Shown here one piece after another: positions 7,393 to 15,156 of a DNA stretch of 20,073 nucleotides (the stretch's first letter is position 1; the number at the start of each line of letters is the position of its first letter). The DNA is from JAICMB01 sp049514735 (GTDB lineage Bacteria; Acidobacteriota; Terriglobia; Bryobacterales; Bryobacteraceae), in NCBI GenBank assembly GCA_049514735.1, contig JBEKUT010000079.1, positions 1 through 20,073 of the forward strand. Reading direction: 5' to 3'. Under the pieces are notes generated by a model. The model had not been told where the DNA came from and ran no database searches. It saw only the letters and a program-made list of their open reading frames with translations. The position numbers and the translations under genes are program-made.

Positions 7393-8091
7393 TCAGTACC
7401 AATTCCGCGTGCGCACTTCCGTGCCGGCGCTCGCGAGCTGTTTCCTGATGTCGTCGGGATTTGTATCGCGGTACTGGTAGGGGTAGAGGATTCTCGGTTT
7501 CATAAGCTTCACCACTTTGATGGCGTCGTCAAGCGACATGGATTCCGGCGTTCCCACTGCGAGAAATGCAACATCGATGTTTTTGATTTTGCTCATTTCA
7601 GGAAAGACGCCGGTGTCGCCGGAAATGTAGACGCGGAAGCCGGAAAACGTGACCACGTAACCGTTGCCCTGCCCTTTCTCATGCGTGGTTTTGGGTGTGT
7701 CCTGATAAGCCGGCACCGCTTCGATCACGATCTCGCCCATGCTTACGGTTTCGCCGTTGGGCAGCGCGGTGCAATGCGGGAGCCGCGGCGCGGGACCAGG
7801 CGGAGCGATGATGGCTGTATTTTTCCGTGAAATGCGATTGATGGCTGCAAGGTCGAGATGATCGGGCTGGTCGTTCGTGATGAGTATCAGGTCGGCTTTC
7901 GGCAATCCCTTGAAGTTGGAATCGCTGGTGGGATCGACATAGATAATGTGGTTGTTCTGTTCCATCTCGAAGGTCGCGTGATGCAACAGGGTCATGGTGA
8001 CCGGTCCGGAGTCGGTGCTGAAGTATTCGCCGCCGCGGTCACCGGCAAGAACAAGAATAGTACAAACAACGAAGAATGCGGCAAATCTCAT
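7393..8091 (-). CDS. Secreted metallo-beta-lactamase-fold protein with altered metal-site residues
   Basis: A 232-aa protein with an N-terminal hydrophobic segment (about 3-17, probable signal peptide), followed by a UlaG/YtnP-like MBL fold. Fold marks: LLHHATFEME (35-44), YVDP (51-54), LILITNDQPDHLD (68-80), THEKGQGNGYVV (136-147), VYISGDTGVFPEM (154-166) and LYPYQYRDT (202-210). In active relatives the first motif is HxHxDH and the last holds a metal-binding His. Here these are Asn73-x-Gln75-x-Asp77-His78 and Gln206. Asp77, His78, Asp159 and probably His137 remain. A complete two-zinc site is therefore unlikely, and the protein may be a one-metal enzyme or a non-catalytic member. It sits 24 nt after lhr and is probably cotranscribed with it. 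Confidence 0.85.
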   Translation of the reverse strand: MRFAAFFVVCTILVLAGDRGGEYFSTDSGPVTMTLLHHATFEMEQNNHIIYVDPTSDSNFKGLPKADLILITNDQPDHLDLAAINRISRKNTAIIAPPGPAPRLPHCTALPNGETVSMGEIVIEAVPAYQDTPKTTHEKGQGNGYVVTFSGFRVYISGDTGVFPEMSKIKNIDVAFLAVGTPESMSLDDAIKVVKLMKPRILYPYQYRDTNPDDIRKQLASAGTEVRTRNWY

Positions 8092-8100
8092 TTGATTTCA

Positions 8101-8106
8101 ATTATA
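8101..8106 (-). promoter_or_regulatory. Candidate -10 box (TATAAT) just before the MBL-fold gene
   Basis: A perfect TATAAT on the minus strand ends 9 nt before the ATG at 8091, in the 24-nt gap after lhr. No good -35 sequence is found at 16-18 nt. If it is used, transcription would begin within a few bases of the ATG, giving a nearly leaderless mRNA. No Shine-Dalgarno sequence is present, which fits that reading. It may instead be chance A/T-rich spacer. Confidence 0.35.
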
Positions 8107-8115
8107 CTGACCCGG

Positions 8116-11100
8116 CTATCCGGCGCGCGTAAGCAATAGAGGGCTGACGCGCGGGCCAGGAAGAATGATCCCGGTGAGATTCAGCGGGTCGGACGGTGAG
8201 AGCTCGCGTGGCGCTTCGACGTCACCGGCGCGGCGAATGGCGCGGAGCAAGTCAAGCGCTTCGGGTCGCGCGAACTGTTCGCCAGTGAATCCAGAAACGA
8301 AGCGGCCGCCGCGGATTTGGCCGCGTGCTTCCATGCGGCGCAGAATGGGCAGGAGTTCTCGCCAAGGCGGCGACCCGGGTTCTCTAGCGAGCAGGTCGCG
8401 GAAGAGGACGCCCCAGCGGCGCAGCAGTTGATCGGCCCATTTTTCTGTGGCCGAATCCGCTGACGGGGCGCGGTGGAGGAGAGCCCATCGTCCTCCCGCG
8501 TTTCTCGAGCGGCTGCGCCTGGATTGCAGGTCGGCATTGCGGCGCTTGGGATCGATGAGGACGCGCAGGTTTTCGAAGCCGTCCGCTGTGATCATGCCGG
8601 CGGCAACGAGGTCCCATAAGGCGTCTTGAAGCTCGTCGATGGGCCGGTTGGTGGCGCGTGCGAGGTCGGCGAAGAAGGAGGCTCCGTTTTGTTTTAGGGC
8701 GGTGAGGATGGCTTCGGAGGGCGCTCCCTCACCGTCGCGGCTCGGAAACGCCGTCGACAACAGCCAGGGGGCGTCTTCGCGTAGGAACAATGAAATCGGC
8801 GCGACGCGCGTCGGGCGCGCTCCAGGGTGCGGCGAAATGCGCGCCCACATCACTTCGCCCGAGAGGCACAGTTCGTCGAGAAATTCCGCGTCGTATCTGG
8901 CGATGCGCTCGCGCAGGATGTTCGACTCCCAGGCCGCCGCGGGGCATTCGTAGCCTTGCAACTGGCGCACGATTTGCAAAAGGCCGTCGGCTCCGTATAA
9001 CTGCGTTCCCGCGGAGACGTACTGCCAGCGATGGAGAAACGCGTGAAACTGGCCCGCCGAGACGGGTTCGATTTCGCGGCGTAGCCGGCCCAGCGTCAGG
9101 CGATGGATTCGCGCCAGCACGCGGCGGTTGCACCATTCCATCTCTTCGAGCGGCGAGGTCCGAGTAAAATGGCCGCGCATCACCTGCCCTTCGCTTTCGA
9201 GTTGCGCCAGGGCGATATCGATTTGCTCGCGGGTGAACGCCAGGCGCTCCGCGAGAGCCGATGCAGTGGCCGGGCCGGTCGATTCCAACCAGCCCCGGAG
9301 AACGATCACGGGATCGTCGGCGACAGCGCGCTTCTCGGCGGCGACCCAGAATGTTCTTCCGGCGCGCAGGTGCACGAACACCCGGCGATCCTGAAGCAGT
9401 TCGTCAAACAGCGCCTGCCAATCGGGACATGGCGGGGCTGTGATCAGCGTGAGCAGAGCGTCGTGCAACTCGTCTTTGTCGCGAACCTCGGGCCAGCTCT
9501 CAGCCGCTACCTGCTCGATGGCCGCAGGGTCCAGAATGCCCGCTCCATCGCTGGCATCGGATCGCATGGTACGGCGGAGTTGGACAGCGCGCGCGCGGCG
9601 TTCTTCCAAAGGCGCGTCGTCCAAATACGCGTAGGGATTGGCATTCAGAATTTCGTGACAGAGGAACGATGGCTCGGGCGTATCGATTGCGACTGTCCGG
9701 ATAGCGCCCGATTCGATGCCCTCAATCACTCGGCGCAGCCCATCGAGATCCATAGCTTCGTACAAGCAATTGTCGATCGTCTCGTTCACCAGCGGATGGT
9801 CGGGGATGCGAATGGGTCCGGTCAGGTTTTCCCCGCACGCGACTTGATCGGGGAACACCGATGCCAGCAGATCGTCGGAGCGCATGCGCTGGATCGGCGG
9901 TGGAACCTTTTTGCCGCCGCGAAAACGCAGGATCGCAAGCGCTCGCGTGGCATTCCAGCGCCAGCGTGCTCCGAACATAGGAGCTGGGAGCATCGCTTGT
10001 GTGAGCACGTCTTGCAGCGTTTCAGGCTTCAGGAATTCGAAGACCAGTTCCAGCGGGAAGGCGTGTTGGTCACTCAGCGAAATGACGATGCCGTTGTCGG
10101 TGGCCGCGGCCTGCAATTCGAAATTAAAAGTGCGGCAGAATCGTTTGCGCAACGCGAGTCCCCAGGCGCGATTGATGCGCGCTCCGAACGGAGCGTGAAT
10201 AACGAGCTGCATGCCGCCAGCTTCATCGAAGAAACGCTCGGCTACTACGGTTTCTTTCGATGGCATGACGCCCAGCGCTGACACGGAGGCGCGGAGATAC
10301 GCGATGGCTTGGCGAGCCGCGGGTTCGTCAAGTCCGCATTCGGACCCAAGCCAGTCGAGTTTTTCATCCGGTGTGCTCGCCATGCGTTCGCGCAGGCTCG
10401 AAACGATGCCGGACAATTCGGGCGAGCGGCCAGGGGCTTCGCCGAGCCAGAACGGAATGGATGGCGCGGCGCCGTGCGCATCTTCGACGCGAACGGTTCC
10501 CGATCCGACGTGGCGGATGCGCCAGGATTGGGTGCCGAGCAGAAATACATCGCCGGTCAGGCTCTCGACCGCGAAGTCTTCGTCGAGCGATCCGATGGTT
10601 TTGCCTTCGGGTTCGGCGATCACCGCGTAAGCCGCGTTTTCCGGAATGGCTCCGCCGGAAGTGACGGCTGCGAGACGCGCGCCACGGCGGCCGCGCACAC
10701 GGTTGTTCACTTGATCGCGATGGAGCATCGCGCCACTGCGGCCCCGCGAGGTCGCGATGCCTTCCGAGAGCATGGCGACGACGGAATCGAAATCGCTGCG
10801 TTTCAGGCTGCGATAGGGATGGGCGGAGCGGACGAGATCGTATAGCTCGCTTTCGTCCCAGGCGTCGGCCGAGGTTTCGGCGACGATCTGCTGCGCCAGG
10901 ATGTCGAGCGCGTTCTCCGGAATCTCGATGCGCTCCAGTTCTCCGGTGCGTATGCCGTTAACGAGGGCCGCGCATTCGATCAGTTCGTCGCGGGTAGTGG
11001 GATAGAAAATCCCTTGCGGCTTAGCGCCCACCCAGTGGCCGGAACGTCCCACACGTTGGAGCGATACGGCGATCGACCGGGGCGTGCCGATCTGGATGAC

Positions 11101-12111
11101 CAGATCTACCGAGCCGATATCGATGCCCAGTTCAAGCGAGGCCGTTGCGACTACGGCTCGGAGTTGGCCGGATTTCAGACGCGCTTCGGCGTCGAAGCGG
11201 AGCGCCCGCGAGAGGCTACCGTGATGCGGGAGAACTACATTTTCGCCGAGGCGTTCGCCTAGAGCATGGGCGATGCGCTCAGATAATCGGCGGGTGTTGA
11301 CGAAGACCAGTGTCGTGCGATGCGCGAGAATGTGCTGCGTAATGCGATCGTAGATTTCGCCCCACATCTCGCTGCTTGCGACGGCGCCCAGTTCGTCGTT
11401 GGGAATCTCGATGGCGAGATCCATGGCGCGGCGGTGTCCAATGTCGACGATTTTCGTGTTCGGGGCGAGGTAGCGGCCGACTTCCTCGATGGGCTTTACG
11501 GTGGCCGACAAACCGATTCGCTGCGGAGGGGTTCCAGTGAGCGCATTAAGGCGGGCGAGTGTGAGCGCGAGGTGCGATCCACGCTTGTCGTCGGCGATGG
11601 CGTGGATCTCGTCGACAATTACGGTTCGCGTGGTTTTCAACATCTCGCGCGATCTGCCGGCGGTGAGCAGGATGAACAACGATTCGGGCGTCGTTACCAG
11701 GATGTGCGGCGGCGTCTTCAGCATCCGCTGCCGCTCATAAGCGGGCGTGTCGCCAGTGCGCAGCGCCGTTCGAATGGGCGCTAGCGGGATGCCGCGCTTT
11801 GCGGCGAGTGCGGAGATTTCGGCGAGCGGCACGTCGAGATTGCGCTGCACGTCGTTGGAGAGCGCCTTCAATGGGGAAACATAAACGACTTGAGTTTCGT
11901 CAGCGAGTGCGTCGGCCCGCGCGGCTCGCACGAGCTGATCGATACAGATGAGAAAAGCGGCCAGGGTTTTGCCCGATCCCGTGGGGGCTGAGATCAGGAC
12001 GTTTTTGCCCGCGGCAATCTCGGGCCAGCCGAGGGTCTGGGGTTCCGTGGCTTGGGAAAAACGGGTTGTGAACCACTCCGCAACGAGCGGATCGAAAATG
12101 GACAACGCCAT
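8116..12111 (-). CDS. lhr: Lhr-type large superfamily 2 DEAD/DEAH-box ATP-dependent helicase
   Basis: A 1331-aa cytosolic nucleic-acid helicase. Motifs in order: QTLGWPEI (Q-like, 25-32), Walker A APTGSGKT (42-49), YVSPLKAL (77-84), TTPESL (140-145), DEIH Walker B (167-170), SAT (202-204), LVFVNTRR of motif IV, ELGIDIG of motif V and QRVGRSGHW of motif VI. The region behind the two RecA domains has the winged-helix and beta-barrel layout of Lhr-Core. The last ~500 residues carry further winged-helix-like sequence, as in Lhr C-terminal domains. Known Lhr proteins are 3'-5' ssDNA translocases linked to DNA repair. At 1331 aa it is shorter than the E. coli protein (about 1540 aa), mostly C-terminally, but appears intact. 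Its ATG is 8 nt after the preceding GT-C gene. Confidence 0.93.
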   Translation of the reverse strand: MALSIFDPLVAEWFTTRFSQATEPQTLGWPEIAAGKNVLISAPTGSGKTLAAFLICIDQLVRAARADALADETQVVYVSPLKALSNDVQRNLDVPLAEISALAAKRGIPLAPIRTALRTGDTPAYERQRMLKTPPHILVTTPESLFILLTAGRSREMLKTTRTVIVDEIHAIADDKRGSHLALTLARLNALTGTPPQRIGLSATVKPIEEVGRYLAPNTKIVDIGHRRAMDLAIEIPNDELGAVASSEMWGEIYDRITQHILAHRTTLVFVNTRRLSERIAHALGERLGENVVLPHHGSLSRALRFDAEARLKSGQLRAVVATASLELGIDIGSVDLVIQIGTPRSIAVSLQRVGRSGHWVGAKPQGIFYPTTRDELIECAALVNGIRTGELERIEIPENALDILAQQIVAETSADAWDESELYDLVRSAHPYRSLKRSDFDSVVAMLSEGIATSRGRSGAMLHRDQVNNRVRGRRGARLAAVTSGGAIPENAAYAVIAEPEGKTIGSLDEDFAVESLTGDVFLLGTQSWRIRHVGSGTVRVEDAHGAAPSIPFWLGEAPGRSPELSGIVSSLRERMASTPDEKLDWLGSECGLDEPAARQAIAYLRASVSALGVMPSKETVVAERFFDEAGGMQLVIHAPFGARINRAWGLALRKRFCRTFNFELQAAATDNGIVISLSDQHAFPLELVFEFLKPETLQDVLTQAMLPAPMFGARWRWNATRALAILRFRGGKKVPPPIQRMRSDDLLASVFPDQVACGENLTGPIRIPDHPLVNETIDNCLYEAMDLDGLRRVIEGIESGAIRTVAIDTPEPSFLCHEILNANPYAYLDDAPLEERRARAVQLRRTMRSDASDGAGILDPAAIEQVAAESWPEVRDKDELHDALLTLITAPPCPDWQALFDELLQDRRVFVHLRAGRTFWVAAEKRAVADDPVIVLRGWLESTGPATASALAERLAFTREQIDIALAQLESEGQVMRGHFTRTSPLEEMEWCNRRVLARIHRLTLGRLRREIEPVSAGQFHAFLHRWQYVSAGTQLYGADGLLQIVRQLQGYECPAAAWESNILRERIARYDAEFLDELCLSGEVMWARISPHPGARPTRVAPISLFLREDAPWLLSTAFPSRDGEGAPSEAILTALKQNGASFFADLARATNRPIDELQDALWDLVAAGMITADGFENLRVLIDPKRRNADLQSRRSRSRNAGGRWALLHRAPSADSATEKWADQLLRRWGVLFRDLLAREPGSPPWRELLPILRRMEARGQIRGGRFVSGFTGEQFARPEALDLLRAIRRAGDVEAPRELSPSDPLNLTGIILPGPRVSPLLLTRAG

Positions 12112-12116
12112 ATCCG

Positions 12117-12129
12117 ATTTTAGCGGGTG
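12117..12129 (-). promoter_or_regulatory. Start-proximal box CACCCGCTAAAAT before lhr
   Basis: Read on the minus strand, this 13-mer ends 5 nt before the lhr ATG and is followed by CGGAT. The same 13-mer stands 5 nt before the gcvPA start, followed by AGGAC. The TAAAAT part resembles a -10 hexamer, but no convincing -35 is seen here, and its TAA doubles as the stop codon of the preceding GT-C gene. It could be an internal promoter giving leaderless lhr mRNA, a translation-related element, or coincidence. Confidence 0.35.
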
Positions 12130-13598
12130 GATTGAGCGACCGTTTCAGGCGCGCGGAAGAGCAGCAGTTCGAAGCCGCCGACTTCTTGAGAATACGAGCG
12201 GTAGCCACGTTCGTGGAACCAGGCTGGGAGGACGCTGAGCACGTCCGAGCCAGTCTCGGCAAGCAGACAGAACGCGGCGTGCGTGGGGGCGCGACGCTCG
12301 ACCTGTTTTTCGATATAACGCTCGGCGGAGGCGTCTACGAAAAAGGGAATCGGGATGATTTCATTCTTCACCGGGTACGCCAGGAGGGGTGAAAAGAGGT
12401 GCGTGGCGGGGTTGGGTTCGGACTTCCAGTCGAAGATCGGCGATTCCACAAAGCCGCTGCGGAGGAGGATCGGCGTGCCCGGTCCCGCGACGCCCTGCGC
12501 AATGGCCAGGGGCGTTCGCCATTCGTGCGTCACCGCCATTTGCGGCACATAGAGAGCGGCGCTCATAGCGATCGAGCCGATCAGCGCGAAGCGGCCGGGC
12601 GCGTTTCCGACCTGCTTAATAGCCCACGCCAACAGAATGAAAAAAGGCGGCAAGGCGTAAATCAGAAAGCGCGTGGCGAAGATCGCGTATGAGCCTGCGC
12701 GAGCCAGGATAAACATCGCAACGGGGCCGAGCAGCAGCCAGGTGAGCAGCAGAATAAGGTCGTCGGTGGGGATTGAGGTAATTGGTCCGAACCATTTCCG
12801 ATAGAGCGCGAAGAACAGTCCCAACCCGATGACGGCGGGAAATAACACCTGCAGCGGGTAGAAGCTCAGGAACGTAGAAAGTGTTGGCAGCGCGGCGGTT
12901 TTCCAACGCGTCGAGACTTGCGCCAGCGTCAAGAATGGCCAGATTAGTGGGACTGCGCCCAGCATGATTGCGCCTACTCCGATGAGCAATTGAGTCCACC
13001 GCAACCGGCGGCCGGCGCGCCATGCGGCATACAAATAGACAGCCTGTACCGCGAATACGACCACAAACGGATAGTGAAAGTGGATGATGAGCGGTGACGA
13101 AACGCAGTATACGACGAGCCATTTGCGATCACCGGTGTGGACAAGCTGCCGCAAGCTCCAGAAGGACACCATCACGACGCCGAGGCCTAACGCGTAGGGA
13201 CGAGCGTTGGTGGCCATATCGACGATCGCGCCCGCGCAGCAGAACGGAATTGCTGCGAACCAGCCCGATCCGGCTCCTAACATGGCGTCCGTCATCTTGT
13301 ACAACGCCCACGTCGCGAGCAGCATGCCGGCCACGGATGGCGCGCGCAGCACTGCTTCTTTATAGGGACCGTCGGAGGAGAAAAACGTACTTAGATACGC
13401 ATAAACAATCGATTGCGTGGGCCAAACCTGTATAGTGTGCCACACGTTCGACCATCCGCCATGAGCGACCCAGAAAGCGCCGGCCTCGTCGATCCAGAAG
13501 CCCCGCAGCAGGCGCGGCAACCAGTAGGCCAGAATCGCCGCACTCAGCAGGGACGGGTAAAGCCACGTGGGAAGCGCGGGTCTGGACTCGGTATGCAC
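12120..13598 (-). CDS. GT-C family membrane glycosyltransferase (PMT/ArnT-like, GT39/GT83 type)
   Basis: A 492-aa inner-membrane protein with about ten hydrophobic spans and a short soluble C-terminus. The first extracytoplasmic loop has FWIDEAGAFWVA (34-45), with the Asp37-Glu38 pair typical of GT-C enzymes. RAPSVAGMLLA (85-95) and MATNARPYALGLG (128-140) match the R-x-P-S and 'RPYAL' motifs of PMT-like transferases. Such enzymes move a sugar from a polyprenyl-phosphate donor to an acceptor on the outer face of the membrane; the acceptor here is unknown. The start is GTG at 13598, with an in-frame stop closely upstream. An AAGGAG overlaps the start codon instead of lying 5-9 nt before it, so the exact start is uncertain. 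First gene of the minus-strand unit, divergent from gcvPA. Confidence 0.88.
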   Translation of the reverse strand: MHTESRPALPTWLYPSLLSAAILAYWLPRLLRGFWIDEAGAFWVAHGGWSNVWHTIQVWPTQSIVYAYLSTFFSSDGPYKEAVLRAPSVAGMLLATWALYKMTDAMLGAGSGWFAAIPFCCAGAIVDMATNARPYALGLGVVMVSFWSLRQLVHTGDRKWLVVYCVSSPLIIHFHYPFVVVFAVQAVYLYAAWRAGRRLRWTQLLIGVGAIMLGAVPLIWPFLTLAQVSTRWKTAALPTLSTFLSFYPLQVLFPAVIGLGLFFALYRKWFGPITSIPTDDLILLLTWLLLGPVAMFILARAGSYAIFATRFLIYALPPFFILLAWAIKQVGNAPGRFALIGSIAMSAALYVPQMAVTHEWRTPLAIAQGVAGPGTPILLRSGFVESPIFDWKSEPNPATHLFSPLLAYPVKNEIIPIPFFVDASAERYIEKQVERRAPTHAAFCLLAETGSDVLSVLPAWFHERGYRSYSQEVGGFELLLFRAPETVAQSTR

Positions 13599-13679
13599 TC
13601 CTTCGGGTCATCGGCAAGTCGGGCGTGCGGCTTTAATGACTGCGCCGTTATTTGGGAAACAGAGCGGCTCAGTAGCGAT

Positions 13680-13707
13680 CGCCGGCAACGAACTTCGACG
13701 GCCGGCG
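13680..13707. repeat. Inverted repeat CGCCGGC-N14-GCCGGCG in the divergent control region
   Basis: Two 7-bp arms (13680-13686 and 13701-13707) form a perfect inverted repeat with a 14-nt loop. It ends 32 nt upstream of the gcvPA -35 element and lies between the two divergent start codons. It could be an operator for a dimeric regulator or a hairpin. GC-rich DNA gives such repeats by chance fairly often. Confidence 0.35.
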
Positions 13708-13739
13708 CCACTTTGGTACTTCTCGGGTGAGATTCAACC

Positions 13740-13768
13740 TCGACGTACCGGGCGTCACCCGCTAAAAT
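13740..13768 (+). promoter_or_regulatory. Sigma-70-like promoter of gcvPA
   Basis: A -35 TCGACG (13740-13745, 4 of 6 matches to TTGACA) and a -10 TAAAAT (13763-13768, 5 of 6) are separated by exactly 17 bp. The expected transcription start falls at about 13775, on or within one or two bases of the TTG start codon at 13774, so the transcript would be leaderless. The 13-mer CACCCGCTAAAAT (13756-13768) including this -10 is repeated before lhr at the same spacing. The intergenic region of 175 bp shows no glycine riboswitch core that I can recognise. Confidence 0.55.
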
Positions 13769-13773
13769 AGGAC

Positions 13774-15156
13774 TTGCGATACCTTCCAAAGTCCAATTCC
13801 GAGCGCCGTGACATGCTCGACGCCATCGGCGCGAATTCTCTTGAAGATTTGTTCGCGTATCTTCCGCCGGAAGTGCGCCTCAACCGGCCCCTGTCCATCG
13901 CGCCAGGCAAATCCGAATACGAAATTGTCGATTATTTCCGCGCGCGCGGTGCGGAAAACGCCAACGGCTATGCCAGCTTCCTCGGAGCCGGCGTTTACAA
14001 CCATTACCGTCCCGTCCTGGTCGATACCGTCGTTTCGCGCGGCGAGTTTCTAACCTCCTACACGCCCTATCAAGCCGAAATCGCGCAGGGCACGCTCACC
14101 ACGATCTTCGAATTTCAAACCATGATCTGCCAGTTGACGGGGATGGAGGTTGCCAACGCGTCGATGTACGACGGCTCGACCGCTGTTCCCGAGGCGGCCA
14201 TGATGGCCATGCGGATCACCAAGCGCGACCGCGTTCTGGTGTCGCGCACGGTGCATCCGGAGTATCGCGAAGTGCTCGCGACTTATGCGCGGCAGCAGGG
14301 CATGCCTGTGGTCGAGTTCGGCTACGACAACGAAAAAGGCACTTTGGATTTTGCCGATCTGGAGAGCAAGATGGACGGCGAGACGGCCGCTGTAATTATC
14401 CAGTCGCCCAACTTTTTCGGCATCGTGGAAGATGCGAAACGCGCCGCCGAACTGGCTCACAAGCATGGCGCGCTGCTGGTGTTCGTATTTGCCGAGGCGG
14501 TGTCGCTCGGGATGCTGGAGCCGCCGCGCGACGCCGACATTGTCGCGGGCGAGTTGCAATCGTTCGCGATCCCACCCAGCTACGGTGGTCCGTTTGCAGG
14601 CATCATCGCGACCAAAGAAAAGTATATGAGGCAGATCCCGGGCCGGCTGGTTGGCGAGACAAAAGACACCAACGGGAATCGGGCATTTTGTTTAACATTG
14701 TCGACGCGCGAGCAGCATATTCGCCGCGAGAAGGCGACATCGAACATCTGCACCAACCAGGCCCTAATTGCACTGATGGCTCTGGTTTTCATGACGGTTT
14801 ACGGAAAGCGCGGCCTTCGCGAGCTGGCGGAACAGAATTTGTCGAAGGCGCATTACCTGGCGGGTAAACTGCCGCTGCGATTCTCCGGTCCGTTCTTCAA
14901 TGAATTTGTCGCCATGACGGATGGCGAGGGGCCCGATGGGATCAATGCGGCGCTGCTCGAAAGCAAGATTATCGGCGGATTGCCGCTGAAGCGTTTTTAT
15001 CCCGAGTTGGATGGCGCGATGCTTGTCTGCGCCACCGAAATGACGAAACGAAGCCACATGGATACGTTCGCCGAGGTCTTTCACGGCGCTGTGCGTGGGA
15101 TCGGCGCGCTGTCACGGGTTGGGCAACTGACGCCCGAGGAGGTGAAAGCCCGATGA
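13774..15156 (+). CDS. gcvPA: Glycine dehydrogenase (aminomethyl-transferring) subunit 1, GcvPA
   Basis: GcvPA (460 aa) is the N-terminal-half subunit of the split P-protein, which decarboxylates glycine and passes the aminomethyl group to lipoyl-GcvH. Conserved blocks: FLGAGVYNHYRP (69-80), TSYTPYQAEIAQGTLT (94-109), MEVANASMYDGST (124-136), GGPFAG (271-276), PGRLVGET (289-296), and REQHIRREKATSNICTNQA (312-330). This half does not carry the PLP lysine; GcvPB does. The start is an unusual TTG at 13774, supported by the family N-terminus MRYLP and the fit to the GcvPA DRREML-type region. The next ATG (residue 14) would cut a conserved segment. Only a weak AGGA lies 1 nt before the TTG. The stop overlaps gcvPB as ATGA. 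gcvT and gcvH are not nearby. Confidence 0.97.
   Translation: MRYLPKSNSERRDMLDAIGANSLEDLFAYLPPEVRLNRPLSIAPGKSEYEIVDYFRARGAENANGYASFLGAGVYNHYRPVLVDTVVSRGEFLTSYTPYQAEIAQGTLTTIFEFQTMICQLTGMEVANASMYDGSTAVPEAAMMAMRITKRDRVLVSRTVHPEYREVLATYARQQGMPVVEFGYDNEKGTLDFADLESKMDGETAAVIIQSPNFFGIVEDAKRAAELAHKHGALLVFVFAEAVSLGMLEPPRDADIVAGELQSFAIPPSYGGPFAGIIATKEKYMRQIPGRLVGETKDTNGNRAFCLTLSTREQHIRREKATSNICTNQALIALMALVFMTVYGKRGLRELAEQNLSKAHYLAGKLPLRFSGPFFNEFVAMTDGEGPDGINAALLESKIIGGLPLKRFYPELDGAMLVCATEMTKRSHMDTFAEVFHGAVRGIGALSRVGQLTPEEVKAR
15137..15145 (+). promoter_or_regulatory. Very strong ribosome binding site of gcvPB
   Basis: AGGAGGTGA, a full nine-base complement to the usual 16S anti-Shine-Dalgarno end, lies 7 nt before the gcvPB ATG and inside the end of gcvPA. 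It confirms the start and would help keep the two P-protein subunits in balance although their frames overlap. Confidence 0.8.

Noticed and set aside
7393..8091. MBL-fold protein as a beta-CASP nuclease partner of Lhr
   Set aside because: It has a signal-like N-terminus, is too short, lacks a beta-CASP domain and has lost metal-binding His. The link to DNA repair rests on adjacency only.
9103..10281. Long open frame (392 codons) on the plus strand opposite lhr
   Set aside because: It lies wholly antisense to a clear helicase gene, and the product looks like a GC-rich shadow with no recognisable domain.
13599..13773. Glycine riboswitch upstream of gcvPA
   Set aside because: No tandem aptamer core or expected conserved purine-rich segments are visible, and the predicted transcription start leaves no leader to hold one.
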